64,000 bases of DNA from Rikenellaceae bacterium (GTDB lineage: Bacteria; Bacteroidota; Bacteroidia; Bacteroidales; UBA932), in assembly GCA_900771005.1 (NCBI GenBank), contig CAAGMI010000337.1, forward strand, positions 1 through 64,000, in the 5' to 3' direction. The translations under genes were made by a program, and so were the position numbers. The notes beneath the pieces were generated by a model. It was not told the origin of the DNA and did no database searches. It worked only from the letters and a program-made list of their open reading frames with translations. Every line of letters starts with the position of its first letter. The stretch's first letter is position 1. Below are positions 24,702 to 31,836 of this stretch, in pieces.

Positions 24702-25590
24702 TCTTTTTCTTGCTTATCAATTCAATAATCACGACCAGCGCGATGCCGGCGAGAAAGCATATTACCGCTCCAGGTATCTGGTAATCGAAAGGGACCTGAC
24801 TTCCCGCGCGCAACAGCTGTGCATCGGATGCGGCCTCCAGATCATTCCACGGCCATACTTTTATCAGGGATCCGAGTACGAACCCGAGCAGCAGAAGAAG
24901 AGTCTGCTTTTCCCATCTCCCAAGCAGCCAGTGAAGCAATCTGGCGAATGCCAGAATCCCTACAAGGCATCCGGCCGCGAACACCGCAAGCACCGGAACG
25001 TTCAGACTGCTGATAGCCTGCATTATATAATCGTATTTGCCGAATATGACCAGGATGAAACTTCCCGATATTCCGGGGAGAATCATTGTGCATATCGCTA
25101 TGGCCCCGCAGATGAAGATGAACCACTTGTCATCAGGAGTACTGGTGGGGGACATTGTGCAGACAACCACTCCGAGGATGGCTCCCACGATCAGGAGTAT
25201 GACACTTCCGGTATCCCAACCCTTGATGTCGCGCAGCATATAATATGACGATGCGATTATCAGACCGAAGAAGAAGGCCCACGTAAGGATAGGATACATG
25301 TTGAGGCAGTATGTCATCAACTTTGCCAGGGACAGAATGCTGGCCAGCACTCCGATAGCAAGAGCTATCAGGAAACCGCCGTTTATCATTTTCCAAAAAT
25401 CCCTGAAACGTCCGCTGAAAAATGCTTTCCATGTCTGAGGGTCAGACAATGCGCTGATGGCATTTACAATATCGGAATATATACCGGTCAGAAGCGCGAT
25501 AGTCCCTCCTGACACGCCCGGGACCACATTGGCCGCACCCATGCCGAATCCTTTCAATGCTGTGGATACCGCTTTGCCGAATCGTTTCAT
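24694..25590 (-). CDS. DUF368 family membrane protein (PopT-type undecaprenyl-phosphate translocase)
   Basis: A 298-residue membrane protein with about eight to ten helices and the family start GFGMGAANVVPGVSGGTIALLTG, repeated later as ILPGISGSFILVIFGKY, an internal duplication typical of DUF368. DUF368 proteins (PopT) were recently shown to recycle undecaprenyl phosphate across the inner membrane for envelope synthesis; applying that here is by family only. It overlaps both neighbours (eight bases downstream, an ATGA overlap upstream), so it is co-transcribed with them. Confidence 0.85.
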   Translation of the reverse strand: MKRFGKAVSTALKGFGMGAANVVPGVSGGTIALLTGIYSDIVNAISALSDPQTWKAFFSGRFRDFWKMINGGFLIALAIGVLASILSLAKLMTYCLNMYPILTWAFFFGLIIASSYYMLRDIKGWDTGSVILLIVGAILGVVVCTMSPTSTPDDKWFIFICGAIAICTMILPGISGSFILVIFGKYDYIMQAISSLNVPVLAVFAAGCLVGILAFARLLHWLLGRWEKQTLLLLLGFVLGSLIKVWPWNDLEAASDAQLLRAGSQVPFDYQIPGAVICFLAGIALVVIIELISKKKNV

Positions 25591-26024
25591 TTTATCTTTG
25601 GAAGTAAATCTATGATGGCTTTCAACGCTTCGTCCTGATTGGACTTTCTGTCTCCGGAACCATTTACCACGATATCGAAAACCTTGCCCGGAATCTGGAC
25701 CCTTCCGATCTTTGTAATCGCACGGCTGCAGGTGGCGGTGAACCTGACGAAGAAATCAGTATTGTCTATCAGAGAAATCAGAAGGTCCTCGGTGCAGACG
25801 TCTTCAGGATCCTGTTTGCTGCAATAGAAATTTACCTCGATCCCCAGACCGCCGAAGTATTTCCCTGCTGTGTCCATCGCGCTCTCCAAGTCTTCTCCGC
25901 TCGGATCGATAAGAATTGCAACTGATCTGAAACTTGAAAGGGGATGCAGTCCTGTAGGTACAGAACTGACATTCTTCTTAAGGAATGAGTGCTGTGAGCA
26001 CCTATGAATGAGCTGATGTATCAT
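25587..26024 (-). CDS. DUF6913-like small conserved protein
   Basis: A 145-residue soluble protein of the small Bacteroidota family annotated DUF6913. The pattern is recognisable: FRSVAILIDPSGEDLESAM near the N-terminus, DLLISLIDNTDFFVRFTATCS in the middle, then a basic tail. No catalytic motif is obvious and no function is known. The start at 26024 lies inside the kinase gene (23-base overlap); no other good start exists. Conserved tight linkage with the DUF368 gene (ATGA overlap) suggests one transcript. Confidence 0.62.
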   Translation of the reverse strand: MIHQLIHRCSQHSFLKKNVSSVPTGLHPLSSFRSVAILIDPSGEDLESAMDTAGKYFGGLGIEVNFYCSKQDPEDVCTEDLLISLIDNTDFFVRFTATCSRAITKIGRVQIPGKVFDIVVNGSGDRKSNQDEALKAIIDLLPKIK

Positions 26025-27006
26025 CTATCAGTTTCTTGATCTCATCCTTGGCCGCACGCCATCTAGGGATGTCAATCTTGGTTCCTATGACTTCCACTAC
26101 TTTGGCGGCGATGATCGACCCGACTTCACCGCAGACTTTGAGCGGCATTCCGACAGAATGCGCGTACAGGAATCCGGCTGCATAAGTGTCTCCGGCTCCT
26201 GTCGCATCCACTGCGATGCCCGGCCAAGGCTCTATGAAATGGACTTCGTCACCTTTCTTGACCCAACTGCCTTCCTTCCCGACTTTGACGACGGCTATCT
26301 CGCACAGCTTGCCGATCTCATCCAGTGCAGCTCTCGGGTCATCCATTTTTGTGAATGCCTTGGACTCCGATTCGTTTGCGAACACTATGTCCACATATTT
26401 TTCAATCAGGTTATGGAGGAAAGCGTCATTGGACTCGACAACATTGTACGATGCCATGTCTATCGATATGATGCAGCCTGCTTCGTGCGCAAGCTCCACG
26501 GCGCGGCGTATCAGATCCTGGTTCTGGACCAGATATCCCTCGATGTGGAAATAGTCATAACCTTGGAAGTATTCCGGTTTCAGGTCTTCGGGAACAAGCT
26601 CCAGAGCTGCACCGAGGTAGACGGCGAATGTCCTCTCTGCGTTTGCTCCGGTAATGAACACCATACTGCGGCCTGAGGAGTTCTTACCTTTCAGCAGAGT
26701 GCTCTTCACTCCATACTGCTCCTGGTCACTCTTGAAAAGGAGCCCCAGTTCGTCATCTCCGATTTTCCCTATGAATCCTGCCTTCATTCCGAAAATGGCT
26801 GCGCAGGAAATCGTGTTGGCTGCAGAACCGCCTGCTACATAGTGGACTCCCAGCGGTTTGAGGGACTGCCATATTTTGTCTCCGGTAGCCATGTCCACAT
26901 GCTGCATGCTCCCTTTCGGGAGGTGGTATTTCTGCAGGAGAGAATCGTCTTTTAGGATTGCAAGAATGTCTGTGAGTGCGTTTCCTATTCCGAGAATTGA
27001 TTTCAT
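26002..27006 (-). CDS. PfkB-family sugar/nucleoside kinase (adenosine kinase-like)
   Basis: The 334-residue enzyme is a ribokinase-fold kinase. The first signature is YVAGGSAANTISCAAIFG (about 56-73); the second contains the catalytic base and anion hole, VDATGAGDTYAAGF (about 270-283). Bacteroidota proteins of this subgroup are commonly labelled adenosine kinase; the sequence alone does not prove adenosine over another sugar or nucleoside. It opens a minus-strand string that includes DUF6913, DUF368 and Nfn genes. Confidence 0.87.
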   Translation of the reverse strand: MKSILGIGNALTDILAILKDDSLLQKYHLPKGSMQHVDMATGDKIWQSLKPLGVHYVAGGSAANTISCAAIFGMKAGFIGKIGDDELGLLFKSDQEQYGVKSTLLKGKNSSGRSMVFITGANAERTFAVYLGAALELVPEDLKPEYFQGYDYFHIEGYLVQNQDLIRRAVELAHEAGCIISIDMASYNVVESNDAFLHNLIEKYVDIVFANESESKAFTKMDDPRAALDEIGKLCEIAVVKVGKEGSWVKKGDEVHFIEPWPGIAVDATGAGDTYAAGFLYAHSVGMPLKVCGEVGSIIAAKVVEVIGTKIDIPRWRAAKDEIKKLIDDTSAHS

Positions 27007-27025
27007 AATTAGTGCGCTTGTCAGA

Positions 27026-27033
27026 CAAAATTA
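27026..27033 (-). promoter_or_regulatory. candidate -7 box (TAATTTTG) for the PfkB kinase string
   Basis: Read on the minus strand, TAATTTTG matches the TAnnTTTG consensus and lies 19 bases before the kinase ATG. It is paired back to back with a plus-strand box at 27056-27063 in the 61-base divergent gap. No clear -33 element. Confidence 0.42.
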
Positions 27034-27055
27034 AGCAAAATAATCGGTTTTTGAC

Positions 27056-27063
27056 TAACTTTG
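27056..27063 (+). promoter_or_regulatory. candidate -7 box (TAACTTTG) abutting the YbhN-like gene
   Basis: Perfect TAnnTTTG match ending only four bases before the ATG at 27068. If used, transcription would start at or next to the start codon, giving a leaderless message. No good -33 TTTG is present. Confidence 0.45.
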
Positions 27064-27067
27064 CAGT

Positions 27068-28048
27068 ATGAACGCAAAAGCAAAAAAAGCCATCAGATTC
27101 TCTTTGTCATTGATATTGGCAGCGGTGTTTGTGTATCTGGCATTCAGAGGCGTCTCCTGGAAGGAATTCTGGCAGGATTTGCTTGCGACCAACTGGTTTT
27201 ACGTTGCCCTTTCTCTTGTCGCTTCCGTATTTGCGTTGCTTTTCAGAGCCTTGAGATGGCGTGATATGCTTCGTGCCATAGAGCCCGACACTGCATTGAT
27301 TAAAGTGTGGGATGCGGACAATATCGGTAATATCACCAATCTTGTACTTCCCGGTGTAGGGGAGTTCCTTCGTTGCGGGATGCTGTCCACCAGAAGGTCT
27401 CCATATGAAAAGACTCTCGGAACCATCCTGATGGAAAGGATCTGGGATGTGATGGCGGTGGCGTTAATGATTGTCCTGGCGCTTGTGATCAACTGGGACC
27501 GTTTCGGACGTTTCTTCATTGACAATGTGGTGAAACCTGCATCCGGAAGGCTCAGCATAGGCTTGGGATGGATAGTCCTTATCGTGATAGCCGTCATAGC
27601 AGCCTTCATTATTGTGGTCTTCCGCTTCCGCGGACGCAATAAGTTCTGCGCGAAGGTTGCGGATGCAGTCACGGGCCTTATGGACGGATTTGCATCCTTC
27701 AAGGATATGCGGCATAAATTCCGTTTTGCGATGTACACTGTCGGAGTGTGGGTGATGTACGTGTTTATGAGTTATTTCGTGCTCAAGGCCATACCGGCAG
27801 TCAGCGGTCTCGGTCTCGAAGACGGACTCTTCATATCCGCTGTAGGAAACATCGCGTCAGTGATCCCTGTCCCGGGAGGAATCGGAGCCTATCACTATAT
27901 AGTGTCCCTGGCCCTTTCAGGACTCTACAATGTGGAATGGGGGATAGGTATCCTGTTCGCCACCATCTGCCACGAGTCACATGCCATACTTGTGCTTGTC
28001 CTCGGCATCATTTCCTATGTGCATGATTCCCTGCATAAGAGAAGCTAG
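27068..28048 (+). CDS. YbhN/UPF0104-type membrane protein (lysylphosphatidylglycerol synthase TM domain)
   Basis: A 326-residue inner-membrane protein with about eight helices and no soluble enzymatic domain. Family marks are the N-terminal WKEFWQDL...FRALRWRDML region, NLVLPGVGEFLRCGML and the late IPVPGGIGAYHYIVSLAL segment. This is the flippase-like domain found alone in many bacteria and fused to synthetase in MprF; the transported lipid here is unknown. An alternative is a generic lipid or polyprenyl transporter. The start codon lies directly behind a -7 box. Confidence 0.85.
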   Translation: MNAKAKKAIRFSLSLILAAVFVYLAFRGVSWKEFWQDLLATNWFYVALSLVASVFALLFRALRWRDMLRAIEPDTALIKVWDADNIGNITNLVLPGVGEFLRCGMLSTRRSPYEKTLGTILMERIWDVMAVALMIVLALVINWDRFGRFFIDNVVKPASGRLSIGLGWIVLIVIAVIAAFIIVVFRFRGRNKFCAKVADAVTGLMDGFASFKDMRHKFRFAMYTVGVWVMYVFMSYFVLKAIPAVSGLGLEDGLFISAVGNIASVIPVPGGIGAYHYIVSLALSGLYNVEWGIGILFATICHESHAILVLVLGIISYVHDSLHKRS

Positions 28049-28058
28049 GCATCTCTAG

Positions 28059-28088
28059 TTTGAAATTAACAGATTTTGCGTATATTTG
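28059..28088 (+). promoter_or_regulatory. promoter of tRNA-Arg (TTTG-N18-TATATTTG)
   Basis: A TTTG -33 box at 28059-28062 is separated by 18 bases from a perfect -7 box TATATTTG at 28081-28088. The predicted start is within a few bases of the tRNA 5' end at 28098. This is one of the clearest Bacteroidota-type promoters in the window. Confidence 0.8.
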
Positions 28089-28097
28089 CAGTCCGCT

Positions 28098-28171
28098 GGT
28101 TCCGTAGCTCAGCTGGATAGAGCAACAGATTTCTAATCTGTGGGTCTAGGGTTCGAATCCCTACGGAATCA
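28098..28171 (+). tRNA. tRNA-Arg (anticodon TCT)
   Basis: A 74-base cloverleaf: acceptor GGTTCCG pairs with CGGAATC (one G-U pair), anticodon loop TTTCTAA gives TCT (reads AGA), and the T arm TAGGG/CCCTA is perfect around TTCGAAT. Discriminator A; CCA is not encoded. It is flanked by its own promoter and a strong terminator, so it is a single-gene transcript. Confidence 0.95.
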
Positions 28172-28174
28172 CAA

Positions 28175-28213
28175 GAGGAAGGCCCGGCAGAATATTTCTG
28201 CCGGGCCTTCCTC
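28175..28213. terminator. strong bidirectional terminator hairpin
   Basis: A perfect 18-base-pair inverted repeat (GAGGAAGGCCCGGCAGAA and its complement) with a three-base loop lies three bases after the tRNA. It separates tRNA-Arg (plus) from the convergent CNNM gene (minus). No long T run follows on the plus strand (CATCACCG). Confidence 0.75.
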
Positions 28214-28226
28214 ATCACCGAAATTT

Positions 28227-29249
28227 TTACTTGCGTTTCTTCCACTTGTCCAGTGCAAGCTGCTGCATATCGACGACTACGTCCCGCTCATCCACTATCT
28301 CATCCCCGAGGACGGTCTCTATAATGTCCTCCATCGTCAGGAGACCCTGGAAGGAACCGTAATCATTGATGATTATCGCAATCTGCTCCTTGCTCTTGAG
28401 CATTTTGTCCCATATCTTGTCTATGGTGGTGTTTTCAGGGAAACTGTCCACGTCTCTCTTTATTTCCGAGAGGGTGCAGTCGAATCTGTCTTCGGCCATG
28501 AGCTGGAGCGCATCCATCCTCAGAATGTATCCGGTGATGTATTCATCGTTGTCTGCATATACCGGTATACGGCTGTGATGCAGGAATCTGCGGTCTTTGT
28601 AGAACTTCTTGATGCTCATTGACTCCGGAGCTATGGCTGCCACGACTCTTGGGGTCATGGCGTCTTTGGCTTCTATCTCGTCTATGTTGATGATGTTCTG
28701 GATAATCTCATTCTCATCCTCCTCAAGTTCACCGGTTTCTTCCGCGACGTCTGCCATTGCGCCTATCTCGTCTCTGGACACGCTGATGTCGCTCCTACTC
28801 CCGGAAATAAGTTTCTGAAGGAATTCCACGGCCACTACGATAGGGTAGAGGATTATTATGAGGATGTGGATTGTGTTGGCCGTGAAGCCGGTAAGGGATT
28901 TCCAGTGCGAGGTTCCGATGGTCTTAGGTATTATTTCGGAGAATACTAGAATCAGTATGGTGGTCAATGCACTTACCAGTCCGAACCACTGGGAGCCGAA
29001 CAGGATTGTGGCCTGCCTGCCCACGCCGGCGGCACCTATGGTATTCGAGATTGTATTGAGTGAAAGAATGGCGGCCAACGCTCTGGAAGGATCCTGTTTG
29101 TATCGCTTGAGTCTGGTCGCAGCCTTGAGGCCTTCTTCTTCCCTCAAAGTTATGTATGAGATAGGGGTGCTCATGAGAGCAGCTTCCAATATAGAGCAGA
29201 GGAAGGAGATGCACAGAGCGCCGAGAAGGAATATTATAAGTTCAGTCAT
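28227..29249 (-). CDS. CNNM/DUF21 and CBS domain membrane protein (hemolysin family)
   Basis: A 340-residue protein with an N-terminal DUF21/CNNM membrane domain of about four helices (1-170) and a tandem CBS region (about 185-325) that typically binds adenine nucleotides. Family members are Mg/Co transport-related; 'hemolysin' is a historical label, and some Bacteroidota members (GldE) are linked to gliding. No toxin function is implied. A C-terminal CorC/HlyC domain is absent, making it shorter than many homologues (about 420). It ends at the strong terminator hairpin shared with tRNA-Arg. Confidence 0.87.
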   Translation of the reverse strand: MTELIIFLLGALCISFLCSILEAALMSTPISYITLREEEGLKAATRLKRYKQDPSRALAAILSLNTISNTIGAAGVGRQATILFGSQWFGLVSALTTILILVFSEIIPKTIGTSHWKSLTGFTANTIHILIIILYPIVVAVEFLQKLISGSRSDISVSRDEIGAMADVAEETGELEEDENEIIQNIINIDEIEAKDAMTPRVVAAIAPESMSIKKFYKDRRFLHHSRIPVYADNDEYITGYILRMDALQLMAEDRFDCTLSEIKRDVDSFPENTTIDKIWDKMLKSKEQIAIIINDYGSFQGLLTMEDIIETVLGDEIVDERDVVVDMQQLALDKWKKRK

Positions 29250-29253
29250 ATTG

Positions 29254-29451
29254 CTATTTACTACAAAGATTCTGGATATATCTTACACTGGCGATGTACT
29301 GCTCGTCTTCGCTGAGATGCTCTATTATCATAGGCATACAGCAGAGATCCACTATCCTTACCACCAGGAACATAAGAGTATTCTGCGCAAGATCTCCCGA
29401 GCAGAAGCTTATGCGTTCACGCCAGCTCAGTTTCTGATTGCAATCGTTCAT
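29254..29451 (-). pseudogene. collapsed remnant of a GPH-family (MelB-like) sugar transporter
   Basis: The 225-base gap holds a 65-codon minus-strand frame. Its first part, KLSWRERISFCSGDLAQN, matches the N-terminus of GPH symporters (KLSW-x-ER-x-S-[YF]-GSGDLAQN). A few residues later FLVVRIVDLCCMPMI resembles the second block of the same family (V-A-R-I-[VI]-D-x-x-x-D-P-[IM]-M-G), but the roughly 30 intervening residues of the first membrane span are missing. The rest of a transporter of about 450 residues is absent and the tail is unrecognisable. This reads as a transporter gene reduced by internal and 3' deletion. A short expressed protein cannot be excluded. Confidence 0.55.
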
Positions 29452-29474
29452 CCGCTGTACAGTTATGGGTTTGA

Positions 29475-30221
29475 TCAGATTACCAATTCTACCGGGCAGT
29501 GGTCGGAGCCATAGATCTCGTTGTGGATTTCGGCACTGACGATTTTGCCGGCAATATAGTTCGAGCACAGGAAATAGTCGATTCTCCACCCCACGTTACG
29601 CTCTCTTGCCGCCATTCTGTAAGACCACCAGGAATATTTGATTTCATCCGGGTGAAGGAATCTCCAGCTGTCCGTGAAACCAGAATCCAGGAGCTCGCTC
29701 ATCTTTGCTCTTTCTTCATCGGTGAATCCGGGATTCAGACGGTTCGTACCGGGATTCTTCAGGTCAATCTCCTTGTGCGCCACATTCATGTCGCCGCATA
29801 CGATCACCGCTTTCTTTTCTGCCAGAGAACATAGGAATCTGCGGAAATCATCTTCCCAGGTCATTCTATAGTCCAGCCTGCGGAGGCCGTCCTGTGAATT
29901 GGGTGTATATACGGTGACCAGGTAGAAATCAGGCATCTCCAAAGTGATTACCCTTCCTTCATGGTCGTGTTCGTCTATCCCTATTCCGTAGCTGACACTG
30001 AGCGGCTCGTGCTTCGTATATATCGCAGTGCCGGAATATCCTTTTTTGTCGGCATAGTTCCAGAAAGACCTGTAACCGGGGAATTCCATATCGATCTGGC
30101 CTTCTTGCAGCTTGGTCTCCTGAAGGCAGAAGAAATCAGCGTCAAGATCCGTAAAAATATCCGCGAATCCTTTGCCGGCTACAGCCCGGAGTCCATTGAC
30201 GTTCCAACTGATGAATCTCAT
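29475..30221 (-). CDS. xth: exodeoxyribonuclease III
   Basis: The enzyme is an AP endonuclease and 3'-5' exonuclease in base excision repair. The 248 residues match the ExoIII/APE1 family: NVNGLRA at the start, metal-binding Glu in LQETKLQ, CGDMNVAHKEIDL with Asp and Asn, and the C-terminal GSDHCPV with catalytic Asp-His. Three bases separate it from cysS, so it is probably in the same transcript. Confidence 0.95.
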   Translation of the reverse strand: MRFISWNVNGLRAVAGKGFADIFTDLDADFFCLQETKLQEGQIDMEFPGYRSFWNYADKKGYSGTAIYTKHEPLSVSYGIGIDEHDHEGRVITLEMPDFYLVTVYTPNSQDGLRRLDYRMTWEDDFRRFLCSLAEKKAVIVCGDMNVAHKEIDLKNPGTNRLNPGFTDEERAKMSELLDSGFTDSWRFLHPDEIKYSWWSYRMAARERNVGWRIDYFLCSNYIAGKIVSAEIHNEIYGSDHCPVELVI

Positions 30222-30224
30222 CCT

Positions 30225-31727
30225 TTATTCTATTGTCCACTCGACGCCGTCCTTGGTGTCCTTCACCTTTACCCCAATTTCGTTCAGAACGTCTCTGATA
30301 TGGTCCGATGTCGTCCAGTCCTTGGCTGCCTTGGCTGCAGCCCTGGATTCGAGAACCATTCCCATAAGTCCGTCTATCACCTTGCCTGAAGTCCCGGTGT
30401 CAGCCGACTCATCCTTGAGTCCGAGGACTCCGAAGACGATGTCGTCAAAGATTTGTACGAGCGTGTCCGTATCTTCTTTGCTGAGTTTGACCGAGCCGTC
30501 CTTTGCGGAGTTGATTATTCTTACCGCTTCAGAAATGTTGGCCAGAGCTACAGGAGTGTTCAGGTCATCGCACAGGGCATCGTATATGCCGTTCCATATA
30601 TCTTGAACTTCCTTTGAAGTGGCCTTGCAGGTATCCGGGGCGATTCCCTCCGGAAGGTCTCCATACGGTATGTCCGGCATTTTCCGACCTGCAGCCGCAT
30701 ACAGATCCCTGGCCGCCTGCATGATTCTCTTGAGTCCTTTCTCCGCTGCTGTCAGGGCATCGTCGGAGAAATCAAGGGTCCCGCGGTAATGTGCCTGCAG
30801 TACGAAGAAACGTATTGTCATAGGGCTGTATTTCTTGTACAGGTCGAACAGCGTTATGAAGTTGCCGAGGGACTTGCCCATTTTCTGCCCGTTGATGGTT
30901 ATCATATTGTTGTGCACCCAGTAGTGCACACCCTGTGTCCCGCGTGATGCGACGTTCTGCGCAATTTCGCACTCATGGTGAGGGAACATCAGGTCCATTC
31001 CTCCACCGTGTATGTCAAATTCATGGCCGAGATACTTCTCCCCCATCACCGAGCACTCCAGATGCCACCCGGGGAACCCTTCGCTCCACGGTGAAGGCCA
31101 GTGCATTATATGCTCAGGCTCGGCCTTCTTCCAGAGAGCAAAATCATAAGGGGCTCTCTTGTCCGACTGTCCGTCAAGTGACCTGGTCCCTTCCAACGTA
31201 TCGTCGAGTGTGCGGCCGGAAAGAATCCCGTAGTGGTGGTCTTCGTTGTATTTCCTTACGTCAAAATAAATGCTCCCGTTGCTTTCATAGGCATACCCTG
31301 CGTCAAGTATCTTCTTGACAGCTTCGATCTGTTCCACGATATGTCCGCTGGCCCTCGGCTCGATGGACGGGGGAGCGACATTAAGCATTCTCATTGCTTC
31401 ATGGTACCTGAAAGTGTAGCTCTGCACGACTTCCATCGGTTCAAGCTGCTCTAGGCGGGCCTTTTTTGCGATTTTGTCCTCGCCTTCATCCGCATCGTGC
31501 TCCAGGTGCCCCACGTCAGTTATGTTCCTGACATAGCGTACTTTGTACCCGAGGTGCCTCAGGAGCTTGCTCAGTACGTCATAGGTAACTCCGGGACGGG
31601 CATGTCCGAGATGCGCGTCTCCATAGACAGTAGGTCCGCAGACATACATTCCGACATGTCCCGGATTGATAGGAACGAACAGTTCTTTCTTGTGGGAAAG
31701 AGTATTTGTAAGTCTAAGATCTCTCAT
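30225..31727 (-). CDS. cysS: cysteinyl-tRNA synthetase
   Basis: Class I synthetase that charges tRNA-Cys. The 500 residues show the start MYVCGPTVYGDAHLGHARPG with zinc-binding Cys and the HIGH-type HLGH, the zinc segment with HHECEIAQ, and the KMSKS-type loop GQKMGKSLGN. The C-terminal anticodon domain is complete. A weak -7-like TATCTTCG lies at 31751-31758 upstream. Confidence 0.96.
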   Translation of the reverse strand: MRDLRLTNTLSHKKELFVPINPGHVGMYVCGPTVYGDAHLGHARPGVTYDVLSKLLRHLGYKVRYVRNITDVGHLEHDADEGEDKIAKKARLEQLEPMEVVQSYTFRYHEAMRMLNVAPPSIEPRASGHIVEQIEAVKKILDAGYAYESNGSIYFDVRKYNEDHHYGILSGRTLDDTLEGTRSLDGQSDKRAPYDFALWKKAEPEHIMHWPSPWSEGFPGWHLECSVMGEKYLGHEFDIHGGGMDLMFPHHECEIAQNVASRGTQGVHYWVHNNMITINGQKMGKSLGNFITLFDLYKKYSPMTIRFFVLQAHYRGTLDFSDDALTAAEKGLKRIMQAARDLYAAAGRKMPDIPYGDLPEGIAPDTCKATSKEVQDIWNGIYDALCDDLNTPVALANISEAVRIINSAKDGSVKLSKEDTDTLVQIFDDIVFGVLGLKDESADTGTSGKVIDGLMGMVLESRAAAKAAKDWTTSDHIRDVLNEIGVKVKDTKDGVEWTIE

Positions 31728-31772
31728 ATGCGTATTGGGCTTATATTCTACGAAGATACGAATTTATTGATA

Positions 31773-31812
31773 AAGAAAGGCCCCGAAACATTCAAGCTTC
31801 GGGGCCTTTCTT
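31773..31812 (-). terminator. terminator downstream of rpoC
   Basis: A perfect 15-base-pair stem (AAGAAAGGCCCCGAA and its complement) with a ten-base loop lies between the rpoC stop and the cysS start. On the minus strand the descending arm ends in CTTTCTT. It should end the rplKAJL-rpoBC message before cysS. Confidence 0.75.
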
Positions 31813-31836
31813 CAAATAATATAGTCTTGATGAAGA

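Noticed and set aside
28858..29514. Plus-strand frame (218 codons) over the CNNM gene and the following gap
   Set aside because: It covers the opposite strand of the CNNM gene and of the GPH remnant; no family match is evident and no start signal fits.
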